A DNA stretch of 5,628 nucleotides from DATLBA01 sp035527275 (GCA_035527275.1 DATLBA010000027.1:1-5628), one strand, 5' to 3'. Shown: positions 1 to 4,880, numbered from the stretch's first letter. The notes: generated by a model from the sequence alone, not told the origin. Made by a program: numbers and translations.

Positions 1-389
1 ATGCGCCTCATGCGCGCCACCAGGAGCCTGAAACTCTCGGCGCTGGCGGGGTGGATCCAAAGGTGGCGCGGGTTTGTCCGGCCTTCGGGTACGACGGCGA
101 TCGCCTCGACCCAGATCAGGCCCGCGCCGCCGGCGGCGAACCGGTCGTAGCGGCGGACGGTCAGGTCGCCGGGTCGGCCGAGGGAATCGCCGTCGCAACC
201 CTCCATCGGGTGGATGGCCATGGCGTTGGGGGCCGTCAGGCCGCCGACCGCCGCCGGACGGCCGAGAATCGAAACATCTTCGTCCCCCTGAAGGTCGACG
301 TGCCATTGCGCCGCCAACTCCCGCAGTCCCTGAAGGTTCCCGGGGACCAGGGCCTCGGCATCGGACTCATAAGCGGTCTCGGAGTTCAT
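1..389 (-). CDS. NADH:flavin oxidoreductase (old yellow enzyme family), N-terminal part
   Basis: Partial gene: the start is inside the window and the 3' part lies beyond position 1. Translating the minus strand from ATG at 389-387 gives 129 residues without a stop. After a divergent leader of about 50 residues come old-yellow-enzyme N-terminal barrel motifs: LTAPNAMAIHPMEGCDGD (first strand and FMN-contacting region), PGDLTVRRYDRFAAGGAGL, IWVEAIAVVPEGRTNPRHL and WIH. The family binds FMN in a TIM barrel and uses NAD(P)H to reduce activated alkenes or related substrates; the substrate here cannot be told from this part. No strong Shine-Dalgarno precedes the ATG. A GTG at 410 in the same frame has AAGG six bases upstream and would add seven residues, but a candidate promoter points to the ATG as the first codon of a leaderless message. 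Transcribed away from everything else in the window. Family certain to a good degree; start less so. Confidence 0.88.
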   Translation of the reverse strand, partial: MNSETAYESDAEALVPGNLQGLRELAAQWHVDLQGDEDVSILGRPAAVGGLTAPNAMAIHPMEGCDGDSLGRPGDLTVRRYDRFAAGGAGLIWVEAIAVVPEGRTNPRHLWIHPASAESFRLLVARMRR

Positions 390-395
390 GCGGAC

Positions 396-425
396 ATTTT
401 CAACCAGCACGCGCCGCCTTGTCAA
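396..425 (-). promoter_or_regulatory. Candidate sigma-70-type promoter for the flavin oxidoreductase
   Basis: Read on the minus strand, a perfect -35 box TTGACA (425-420) is followed after 18 bases by GAAAAT (401-396), four of six matches to TATAAT. A transcript starting about seven bases downstream would begin at or next to the ATG at 389, giving a leaderless mRNA. The -35 is convincing, the -10 is weak. Confidence 0.3.
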
Positions 426-564
426 TCCTGTACGCGCGGACGGCGCCCATTGTACCGCGCCGCGGCAAGGTCGGGTTTCCGCGTGAAATCGCGTCGGCGG
501 AGCGGCCGCCCGGTCACCCTCATCGCCTCGAATCCCAAGGGGGGTTGCATACGCGGCCGGAATT

Positions 565-576
565 GGTACAAGTACC
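565..576. repeat. Short inverted repeat upstream of the tRNA fragment
   Basis: GGTAC-AA-GTACC is a perfect 5-bp inverted repeat with a two-base spacer, nine bases before the tRNA fragment. It overlaps a -10-like TACAAG (567-572), itself 16 bases after TTGCAT (545-550), so this could be the old tRNA promoter with an operator-like symmetry, or chance. The rest of 390-585 holds nothing I can assign. Confidence 0.25.
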
Positions 577-585
577 GGAGCAGAT

Positions 586-622
586 GCGCCCGTAGCTCAG
601 GAGGATAGAGCGGCGGTTTCCT
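586..622 (+). tRNA. Broken tRNA-Arg(CCU): 5' half only
   Basis: The 37 bases fold as the 5' half of a tRNA: acceptor strand GCGCCCG (586-592), T8 A9, D-stem GCTC/GAGC (595-598 and 608-611) around loop AGGAGGATA, G26, anticodon 5' strand GCGGT (613-617), then T32 T33 and CCT (620-622) in the anticodon position. CCU reads arginine AGG codons. The following bases GATTTTC cannot pair with GCGGT, and no T-arm (GGTTCRA) or matching acceptor strand CGGGCGC in the right context follows within several hundred bases. The homology stops right after base 36. Breaks in the anticodon loop are typical of integrase crossover sites, and group I introns are known at this place in bacterial tRNA genes. I read it as a junction left by an inserted element or a rearrangement; as it stands it cannot give a functional tRNA. 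Confidence 0.78.
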
Positions 623-742
623 GATTTTCTTCCCCATCTCGGCGCAAGTCCTTGCAAATACTCTAATTACAGTTTCCGCCGTCACTTGCAGTTGAAACTC
701 GAATGCCGCTGGAGCCGCAGGAAGGCGCACAAACCGCTGCTC

Positions 743-760
743 CGGTTGTCGCGACAACCG
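743..760. repeat. Perfect 18-bp palindrome
   Basis: CGGTTGTCGCGACAACCG is identical to its reverse complement, with no spacer. Its left half CCGGTTGT recurs at 782-789. Perfect spacerless palindromes of this length are unusual by chance and fit a dimeric regulator or recombinase binding site. Confidence 0.6.
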
Positions 761-786
761 CCCCATGGGAGTGGTTTACGACCGGT

Positions 787-808
787 TGTGTCCGGGCGCC
801 CGCACACA
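787..808. repeat. Imperfect 22-bp palindrome
   Basis: A perfect core CGGGCGCCCG (793-802) is flanked by TGTGT on the left and ACACA on the right, with one C-C mismatch on the way out. It lies 26 bases after the 18-bp palindrome. Confidence 0.5.
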
Positions 809-860
809 GCCCTGTTTGGAATAGGGAGCGCCGAGGGCCCGGGCGCACCTGAGCACACAG
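792..860 (+). repeat. Imperfect direct repeat of palindrome half-units
   Basis: CCGGGCGC occurs at 792-799 and again at 839-846, and GCACACAG at 802-809 and 853-860, in the same order and orientation with 47-51 base offsets. This gives two degenerate copies of one unit, which may be paired binding sites ahead of the gene cassette. Confidence 0.45.
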
Positions 861-959
861 GTTGTTGCCCCGCCTTCCTTGTGCAGCAGAAGAAAGCGTG
901 GCCAAGTGGCAGAAGCCTTGGTAGTCTGTCCCACATTGGGGGAGCGGAAGTGGTGCTCT

Positions 960-1319
960 GTGCTCAATCGCCCCGGAAAGCCCGGCCGCAAGGTCAGTTC
1001 ACCGATCATCGGCCGCTGGCGCATCACCGAGATGGAGCAGTGGGACCGCGATTCCTGCGACATGGAAGTGCCTGCGTTCATCGAGTTCCGGCCCGACGGC
1101 CTCGGTGAGTTCCAGTTCGGCCTGGTCTCGGGTGACATTGACCATCGCCTCACCGAACGGGACAATAGGCCCGCGGTCGAATGGTCCTGGGACGGCCGGG
1201 ATGAGATGGACCCCTGCTGCGGCCGGGGGTGGGCGGTGCTCGAAGCACCTGGGAGGCTCGTCGGCAGAATCTTCATCCACCGCAGCGACGATTCCGCTTT
1301 CACGGCGGAGAAGAGGTGA
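960..1319 (+). CDS. Conserved protein of unknown function (IIGRWRI-type, 119 aa)
   Basis: From GTG at 960 the product is 119 residues. The core begins with IIGRWRITEMEQWD and continues with the segments PAFIEFRPDGLGEFQFG, RPAVEWSWDGRDEMDPCCG, RGWAVLE and GRIFIHRSDDSAFTA. The pattern of short beta-strands rich in aromatic and acidic residues is one I recognise from small conserved hypothetical proteins of many bacteria, but no function is known to me. No signal peptide or membrane helix is seen, so it is probably cytoplasmic. The start is uncertain: the frame is open to TTG at 879, but residues before the core look unconserved. GTG at 960 has CGGAAG nine bases upstream and leaves a short leader of about 15 residues. 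It is the first gene of a three-gene run, six bases before the next start, so probably cotranscribed and translationally coupled. Confidence 0.75.
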   Translation: MLNRPGKPGRKVSSPIIGRWRITEMEQWDRDSCDMEVPAFIEFRPDGLGEFQFGLVSGDIDHRLTERDNRPAVEWSWDGRDEMDPCCGRGWAVLEAPGRLVGRIFIHRSDDSAFTAEKR

Positions 1320-1325
1320 CTTTCC

Positions 1326-1619
1326 ATGGCAAAGAGAATCCGCATCTCTCGCGGCCAGCCCGTCGGGTTGAAACTGACCGCCGCGGAACGCAAATGGCTG
1401 CTTGACGCGCTCACCTTCGTCGACGAAGAGGTCGAAGACCGAATCCGAAACACCCCGCCGAGCGAGGACAACGTCATGTTGACGCTCGATGAACTTGACC
1501 TTCTCGCAGGCAGCGTCGCAGCCGAAGCGAACCACACCGGGGACAAGAGGACCGAGCAACGGCTGGAGCGAATCTACGACCGCATCAGCCAGATTGAGGA
1601 CCTGCTTGAGGAGGAGTAG
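1326..1619 (+). CDS. Small acidic conserved protein, 97 aa, unknown function
   Basis: ATG at 1326 is preceded by GAGGTGA with good spacing; that site overlaps the stop of the upstream gene, which suggests coupled translation. The product has a basic leader (MAKRIRISRGQ), then LKLTAAERKWLLDALTFVDEE, LTLDELDLLAGSVAAEANH and an acidic, strongly helical tail (RLERIYDRISQIEDLLEEE) with heptad-like hydrophobic spacing, possibly a short coiled coil. No membrane or export signals. I believe small proteins of this type lie next to pRiA4b ORF-3-like genes elsewhere, as here, but cannot verify it. The size, charge and pairing would suit a partner or regulator of its neighbour; this is inference. Codon use matches the flanking genes. 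Confidence 0.8.
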   Translation: MAKRIRISRGQPVGLKLTAAERKWLLDALTFVDEEVEDRIRNTPPSEDNVMLTLDELDLLAGSVAAEANHTGDKRTEQRLERIYDRISQIEDLLEEE

Positions 1620-1622
1620 CCC

Positions 1623-2185
1623 GTGCCCAAGTACCTCGAGATTGAAGTCTCGCTTCTTGGCGTCGAACCCAGGATGTGGCGTCGGTTCCTCCTGAAGGGC
1701 ACCGCGACCTTCAAGGACCTCCACCGCGCCATCCAGGACGCCTGCGGGTGGGAGAACTATCACCTCTACGAGTTCCGCGAGAGCAAAGGCAGGAAGGTCA
1801 TCGCCCGGTGCCTTACGAGGATCCTCTCGAGGAGGAGCGCGCTCCCGACGTCGGCAAGGTCAGGCTCGCATCGCACTTCACGCGCAAGGGCGCGAAGTGC
1901 CTGTACGTCTACGACTTCGGCGACGGCTGGCACCACGGGGTCGAACTCAAGCAGGTCGCCGAAATGCCGGAGCGGTTCACCCGGAGGCTGGTCGGCGGCG
2001 CGCGGGCCTTTCCGCCGGAGGACTGCGGCGGCGTGTGGGGGTATGCGCGATGCCTTGCGGCGCTCGGCCTGGCTGATGCCAGCGACTTTGACGCCGTGGA
2101 TCTTGAGGAGACCCGAGAGTGGCTTGGTGACTGGGGCCCGGAGGAGTTCGACCTGGCGAGCGTCAGGAAGCGGTTCGACCGATAG
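1623..2185 (+). pseudogene. pRiA4b ORF-3 family protein, frameshifted
   Basis: GTG at 1623 has GAGGAG six bases upstream and starts three bases after the previous stop. Residues 1-63 match the N-terminus of the pRiA4b ORF-3 family (PF07929; often annotated as IS1096 passenger TnpR-like): YLEIEVSLLGVEPRMWRRFL, FKDLHRAIQDACGW, HLYEF. The match then moves to the +2 frame at 1811 and runs to the stop at 2183-2185 with PYEDP, VYDFGDGWHHGVEL, PPEDCGGVWGY and a helical C-terminus. Joining the frames gives about 187 residues, normal for the family. Restoring one C in the CC at 1811-1812 would give the expected CPYEDP, so a single-base deletion explains everything. Without correction the first frame runs on with non-family sequence to 2339. 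The family is linked to plasmids and mobile elements but its biochemistry is unknown. Both halves are well preserved, so this is either a very recent mutation or a sequencing or assembly error. Confidence 0.85.
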
Positions 2186-2423
2186 GGCTGGGCCGTATGG
2201 CGTGCCGGTTCTTGCGCGGCCTGAGCGGGGTTACCGAGGTGACGGCCTTCCCAGGGGAGCCTTGGTCGGCCCGGTCCGTGTTGACAAGGCGGCCCCGAGA
2301 CGGGGCGACCAGTTATTCGCGGCGGGCGACTGCCGGTGACTCCGCGGGAGGATGCGGCCGGCTTTGTCAATGCCTGTCCTTCAGGGGGCAATGGCGTATT
2401 CCCGAATCGAGAGGCTGACACCC
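2186..2423. other. Intergenic stretch with a GC-rich hairpin
   Basis: No supportable gene. GCCCCG-AGA-CGGGGC (2292-2306) is a perfect 6-bp hairpin with a three-base loop, about 105 bases after the cassette stop and without a T tract, so not a clear terminator. TTGACA at 2281-2286 lacks a -10 at usable distance. The 13-mer TTGACAAGGCGGC (2281-2293) also occurs on the minus strand at 425-413. Confidence 0.4.
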
Positions 2424-3050
2424 ATGCCAAAGAACGTCCAAAGACCCTTGATCTGGGTTCCGATCATCCATTCGCAGGCCGACCTGGGGAACATGAGAGA
2501 GCGGGTCAGAAATCTCTATGTCCGGAAGATGGGCCGGGCGAAATGGCGGCAGCACGTCCAGGCCGTGGACCGGATGTGGAGAGAGATTTGTGCGGGGGTC
2601 AAAGCGCTCGCCCTCGATTATGGTAAGGTCCGGCTGTATCAGGACGGCTTGCCGAACTGCGGTCACGAACCGCAGATCGTCAGAGATCTGGCGCAAGCCG
2701 GAAGCGAGAACCATCGGCTCCTGCTGGACTTGATGGAGAGAGGGGCGAAGATCACCGGGACGGAATCCCCCGAGTTCCTTCTCGAAGAATACGAACTGGC
2801 CCAGCAGGTTCTTGTTTCAGCAGACTCGCGCGGGGCGGGAACCCAGCGGTCGGTCCAGAGCGACCTCGGCAAACGTATTCTCGAGAAACGGGATCGTTAC
2901 ATTGCTGAGCGGATCGGCCAGACGCTTCGAGCGGGGGAAACGGGCCTCTTGTTTCTCGGGATGCTCCATTCGCTGGTCGGCCATCTTCCTGCGGATGTCC
3001 AGATGGTGCGGCTCGACGAGGCCCGTGAGGCTGCACGGCAGAGGAAGTGA
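2424..3050 (+). CDS. Conserved protein of unknown function, 208 aa
   Basis: The frame opens at 2352, but ATG at 2424 is preferred: GAGAGG lies nine bases upstream and the product then begins with MPKNVQRPLIWVPIIHSQAD, a likely first strand. Other notable segments are MGRAKWRQHVQAVDRMWREI (residues 36-55), YGKVRLYQDGLPNCG (66-80), the glycine- and acid-rich GAKITGTESPEFLLEEYELA (107-126), RDRYIAERIGQTL (156-168) and ETGLLFLGMLHSLVGHLP (172-189). The order of an N-terminal V-P-I-I-H strand, a late TES-P-E motif, then R-D-x-Y-I-A-x-R-I and a strand ending G-M-L-H distantly recalls the TraB/ChaN/EreA-like fold, where H and E residues cluster; this is a guess from motif order only. No signal peptide or membrane helix is seen, and most residues are predicted helical. 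It stands alone, separated by 238 bases from the cassette and ending 11 bases before a long inverted repeat. Confidence 0.78.
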   Translation: MPKNVQRPLIWVPIIHSQADLGNMRERVRNLYVRKMGRAKWRQHVQAVDRMWREICAGVKALALDYGKVRLYQDGLPNCGHEPQIVRDLAQAGSENHRLLLDLMERGAKITGTESPEFLLEEYELAQQVLVSADSRGAGTQRSVQSDLGKRILEKRDRYIAERIGQTLRAGETGLLFLGMLHSLVGHLPADVQMVRLDEAREAARQRK

Positions 3051-3061
3051 ACCCTTGTTCG

Positions 3062-3142
3062 GGCCAAAAAGGGGACGGGAGTATTTTGCCGGAACGGCCC
3101 TTCGGGTGCTTCGCACAAAATACTCCCGTCCCCTTTTTGGCC
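3062..3142. repeat. Perfect 27-bp inverted repeat (REP/RAYT-like palindrome)
   Basis: Arms at 3062-3088 and 3116-3142 are exact reverse complements, 27 of 27, around a 27-base centre (3089-3115) that contains smaller complementary pieces. Each arm carries the word AAAAAGGGGACGGGAGTATT. GGGGAC-type words in extended palindromes are characteristic of REP elements mobilised in trans by REP-associated tyrosine transposases (RAYT, IS200/IS605-like Y1 enzymes); no such transposase lies in the window. Sitting just after a stop codon is also usual for REP units, where the hairpin can protect the 3' end of the mRNA or slow transcription. It lacks a T tract outside the stem, so it is not a standard intrinsic terminator. 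Confidence 0.8.
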
Positions 3143-3240
3143 GTGGCGTGCTCGTGCCTGCCCGCGCCTGGCGTGGAACAGGAACGCGGAAGTGGTGCAC
3201 CAACGGCTGCTCCCCTGCCGCCGCCTGCCGCAAACCGGAG

Positions 3241-3280
3241 AAAAAACGGGCCGCCGACGCCTCGCGGACGCAAGCGGCCC
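3241..3280 (-). terminator. Candidate intrinsic terminator facing left
   Basis: On the minus strand a perfect 7-bp GC stem (arms 3280-3274 and 3254-3248) is followed after one base by six T residues (3246-3241). The loop is long at 19 bases, which weakens it, though it can fold a small inner CGC/GCG stem. No minus-strand gene ends just to its right, so what it would terminate is unknown. Confidence 0.4.
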
Positions 3281-3340
3281 CTACGCTGGGATGGGACGGC
3301 CTCTGTATCGGCAACCCCCGGCAGAAGATTTACAGAAAAT

Positions 3341-3364
3341 GGCGGTGAGGCGGACCTCGCCGCC
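3341..3364. repeat. 10-bp hairpin
   Basis: GGCGGTGAGG (3341-3350) pairs with CCTCGCCGCC (3355-3364) along all ten positions, one of them a G-U wobble, around a CGGA tetraloop. Read on the minus strand it is followed by ATTTTC, a weak terminator tail. On the plus strand no T tract follows. Confidence 0.45.
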
Positions 3365-3420
3365 GAGCAGTACGCCTACCGGCCCGACGTCCGACACTCC
3401 CCGACAGGCCAAAAAATCTT

Positions 3421-3449
3421 TAAAGTCTGCGGATTAGATAGTCCGATAG
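3421..3449 (+). promoter_or_regulatory. Sigma-28-like promoter motif, tentative
   Basis: TAAAGTCT (3421-3428) and TCCGATAG (3442-3449) resemble the flagellar sigma-28 boxes TAAAGTTT and GCCGATAA (7/8 and 6/8). The spacer is 13 bases instead of the usual 11, which may abolish function. The motif lies in a short AT-rich patch and points toward the activator gene about 390 bases away. Confidence 0.2.
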
Positions 3450-3461
3450 CCTGAGCAAGCA

Positions 3462-3487
3462 TACTGGGATAGCAGTTGTACTGGGAT
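3462..3487 (+). repeat. Pair of 9-base direct repeats
   Basis: TACTGGGAT occurs at 3462-3470 and 3479-3487, 17 bases apart start to start, just downstream of the sigma-28-like motif. Possibly a tandem binding site; could be chance. Confidence 0.3.
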
Positions 3488-3691
3488 GTCGGGATGGGGA
3501 CAGGACGTGGTCTTCCGCGCCAAGTGCTCCGCCGTTGCGCGTCGGCCGAGAGGCTTCGGACTCAACCGAGGCCGCACATCTCCTCAGTTGCTTGCCGCTT
3601 TCCCGAACGAACCCCCAGGCTTGGGGCGACCGTTTGTCACCATGGGGGCAAGCCACCTATTCGGGTACGACCATATCAACATGCATCCATG

Positions 3692-3709
3692 CCCCCCCCC
3701 CCCCCCCCC
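3692..3709 (+). repeat. 18-nt poly-C homopolymer
   Basis: Eighteen consecutive C residues, 131 bases upstream of the activator start codon. Homopolymers this long are rare in bacterial chromosomes and prone to slippage; the minus strand reads G18. The true length is also hard to sequence, so the count is approximate. Confidence 0.9.
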
Positions 3710-3839
3710 TTGCTGACGGCCCCCCGGGCGATGCGAGCACGGGGCCCACCCTGACAGGTATCCCCGCAGCGAGGGACTCGGGCAGAGCGCAGAAGGAGAA
3801 CTGAGATTTTGAGTTGAACCGCGTGAAAGGGGGACGGTC

Positions 3840-4880
3840 ATGACGCTGGGAAGCGGGAGTTTACTTCAGCAGGATACGTATGCCTGCGCGGTGAAGCCTG
3901 AATCTTGGACGGAGGAGACCCTGGGATCGTGCGAGCAGATGGAGAGGATTCATGCGGACATCGCACGAGTGGCTCGGACGGATTTCACGGTCCTGATCCT
4001 CGGGGAAACGGGTTCCGGCAAGGAAGTCGTGGCTCGGGCGATCCACCGGACGAGTCCGCGAGCCTCCGGCCCGTTTGTGCCCGTGGACTGCGGCTCGATA
4101 CCAGAGTCCCTGATGGAGGGCGAGTTGTTCGGGCACGAGAAGGGCTCCTTCACGGGGGCGGACCGGACGCGGCCGGGGAAGTTTGAGATCGCCTCCGGGG
4201 GCACGTTGTTTCTCGATGAAATCTCGAATCTGCCCACGCAGATGCAGCCGAAACTCCTCCGCGCCCTCCAGGAGAAGCAGGTTTGGCGTGTAGGCGGCAC
4301 CAAGGCCATCGACGTGGACATTCGGGTGATCGCCGCCACCAACGTGGACCTGGCCTCGTCGATCCAGGGCGGGGGCTTCCGGCACGACCTTTACCACCGC
4401 CTGAACGAGTTCAACGTGGTGGTCCCCCCGTTGCGCGAGCGCGGGGAAGACATTGTCTTCCTCGCCGAACGGTTCCTCGAGATGACGAACCGGGAACTGA
4501 AAAAGGCTGTTCAAGGGTTCTCCGAAGACGCGGTGGCCCTTCTCTTGAACTGCCGATGGCCGGGAAACGTCCGTGAACTCCGGAACGTGGTCCGCCGGGC
4601 GGTGCTCCTGGCGGACACGGTCATCGAGGCCCATCACCTGGCCCTTTCGGACGGGCCGGCCCCTGGGGGTCTCGATGGCCCGGGCCCCGACGAGCCGATC
4701 GAGGGAAACCTTCCCCTCAAGGAGGCGGTCCGGAGGGTCGTCGTGCGCGCGGAGCGGAGGATTCTCACAGTCATCCTTCGGCAGACGGGCGGGAACAAGG
4801 CGCAAGCGGCCCGCATTCTTCAAGTTGACTATAAGACTGTCTGCAAGAAGATACGGGATTATGGTATTTGCCAAGCATAA
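3840..4880 (+). CDS. Sigma-54-dependent transcriptional activator without sensor domain
   Basis: A 346-aa enhancer-binding protein of the NtrC type, which uses ATP to remodel sigma-54 RNA polymerase into open complexes. The AAA+ domain carries Walker A GETGSGKE (residues 55-62), the sigma-54 contact loop GSFTGA (102-107, a common variant of GAFTGA), Walker B GTLFLDE (121-127), sensor I VIAATN (163-168), the arginine-finger region FRHDLYHRLN (180-189) and sensor II WPGNVREL (240-247). A linker rich in Gly and Pro (271-290) leads to a Fis-type helix-turn-helix at about 300-346 (QTGGNKAQAARIL, KTVCKKIRDYGI). Only about 27 residues precede the ATPase, so there is no receiver, GAF or PAS domain, and activity must be set by expression level or a partner protein. 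ATG at 3840 follows AAAGGGGGA with good spacing. It sits 11 bases before the GvpH gene, so it is probably the local regulator of the gas-vesicle genes; stand-alone NtrC-like regulators are known in such clusters (for example gvrA in Serratia). Confidence 0.93.
   Translation: MTLGSGSLLQQDTYACAVKPESWTEETLGSCEQMERIHADIARVARTDFTVLILGETGSGKEVVARAIHRTSPRASGPFVPVDCGSIPESLMEGELFGHEKGSFTGADRTRPGKFEIASGGTLFLDEISNLPTQMQPKLLRALQEKQVWRVGGTKAIDVDIRVIAATNVDLASSIQGGGFRHDLYHRLNEFNVVVPPLRERGEDIVFLAERFLEMTNRELKKAVQGFSEDAVALLLNCRWPGNVRELRNVVRRAVLLADTVIEAHHLALSDGPAPGGLDGPGPDEPIEGNLPLKEAVRRVVVRAERRILTVILRQTGGNKAQAARILQVDYKTVCKKIRDYGICQA

Larger units (their letters stand above)
623..959. other. Non-coding, palindrome-rich stretch between tRNA fragment and gene cassette
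   Basis: No frame here looks like a real gene; the open frames on either strand run through the tRNA remnant or lack family resemblance. The first 80 bases (623-700) are noticeably more AT-rich than their surroundings, with GCAAGT (645-650) and ACTTGC (684-689) as opposed copies. Positions 743-862 carry several strong palindromes and a repeated block, listed separately. The stretch could hold the element end (attachment region) plus the promoter of the downstream cassette, but I see no clear -35/-10 pair. Confidence 0.5.
3143..3839. other. Long intergenic region without a supportable gene
   Basis: About 700 bases. The open frames on both strands are low-complexity or compositionally odd, lack a good ribosome site, and show no family motif. 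Contents I can point to: two terminator-like hairpins facing the minus direction (3241-3280 and 3336-3364), an AT-rich patch at 3409-3440 with a sigma-28-like motif, a 9-base direct repeat (3462-3487), a small hairpin CCCCA-GGCT-TGGGG (3613-3626), an 18-base poly-C run (3692-3709) and a GGCCCC/GGGGCC pair (3718-3723 and 3741-3746). The last part must hold the promoter of the activator operon, but I find no GG-N10-GC sigma-54 element in it. Confidence 0.5.

Noticed and set aside
731..760. AAACCGC followed by a stem-loop, looking like the missing 3' exon of the tRNA after a 108-base insertion
   Set aside because: ACCGC can pair with the anticodon stem, but the following hairpin lacks the GTTCRA T-loop signature and no CGGGCGC acceptor strand follows in place; 108 bases is also too short for a group I intron.
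422..766. Minus-strand open frame of 114 codons across the tRNA fragment
   Set aside because: It reads straight through the antisense of the tRNA half, has no convincing ribosome site and matches no family I recognise; long frames arise easily in this GC-rich DNA.
793..846. Two CGGGCGC words that could be the tRNA acceptor 3' strand
   Set aside because: Neither is preceded by a T-arm; both belong to the local palindromes and the repeated unit.
2352..2423. N-terminal extension of the 208-aa protein to ATG 2352 or 2391
   Set aside because: The added residues look unconserved, and ATG 2424 has the better-spaced GAGAGG site directly ahead of the first plausible strand.
3420..3656. Minus-strand open frame of 78 codons ending near the left-facing hairpins
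   Set aside because: It starts at GTG without a usable ribosome site, has low-complexity composition and no motif; the hairpins alone do not support a gene.
3143..3840. CRISPR array or riboswitch in the long intergenic region
   Set aside because: Repeats are too short and too few for a CRISPR array, and no known riboswitch core could be recognised by eye.
3861..4874. 337-codon minus-strand open frame opposite the activator
   Set aside because: It is the antisense shadow of a strongly supported AAA+ gene and has no family resemblance.
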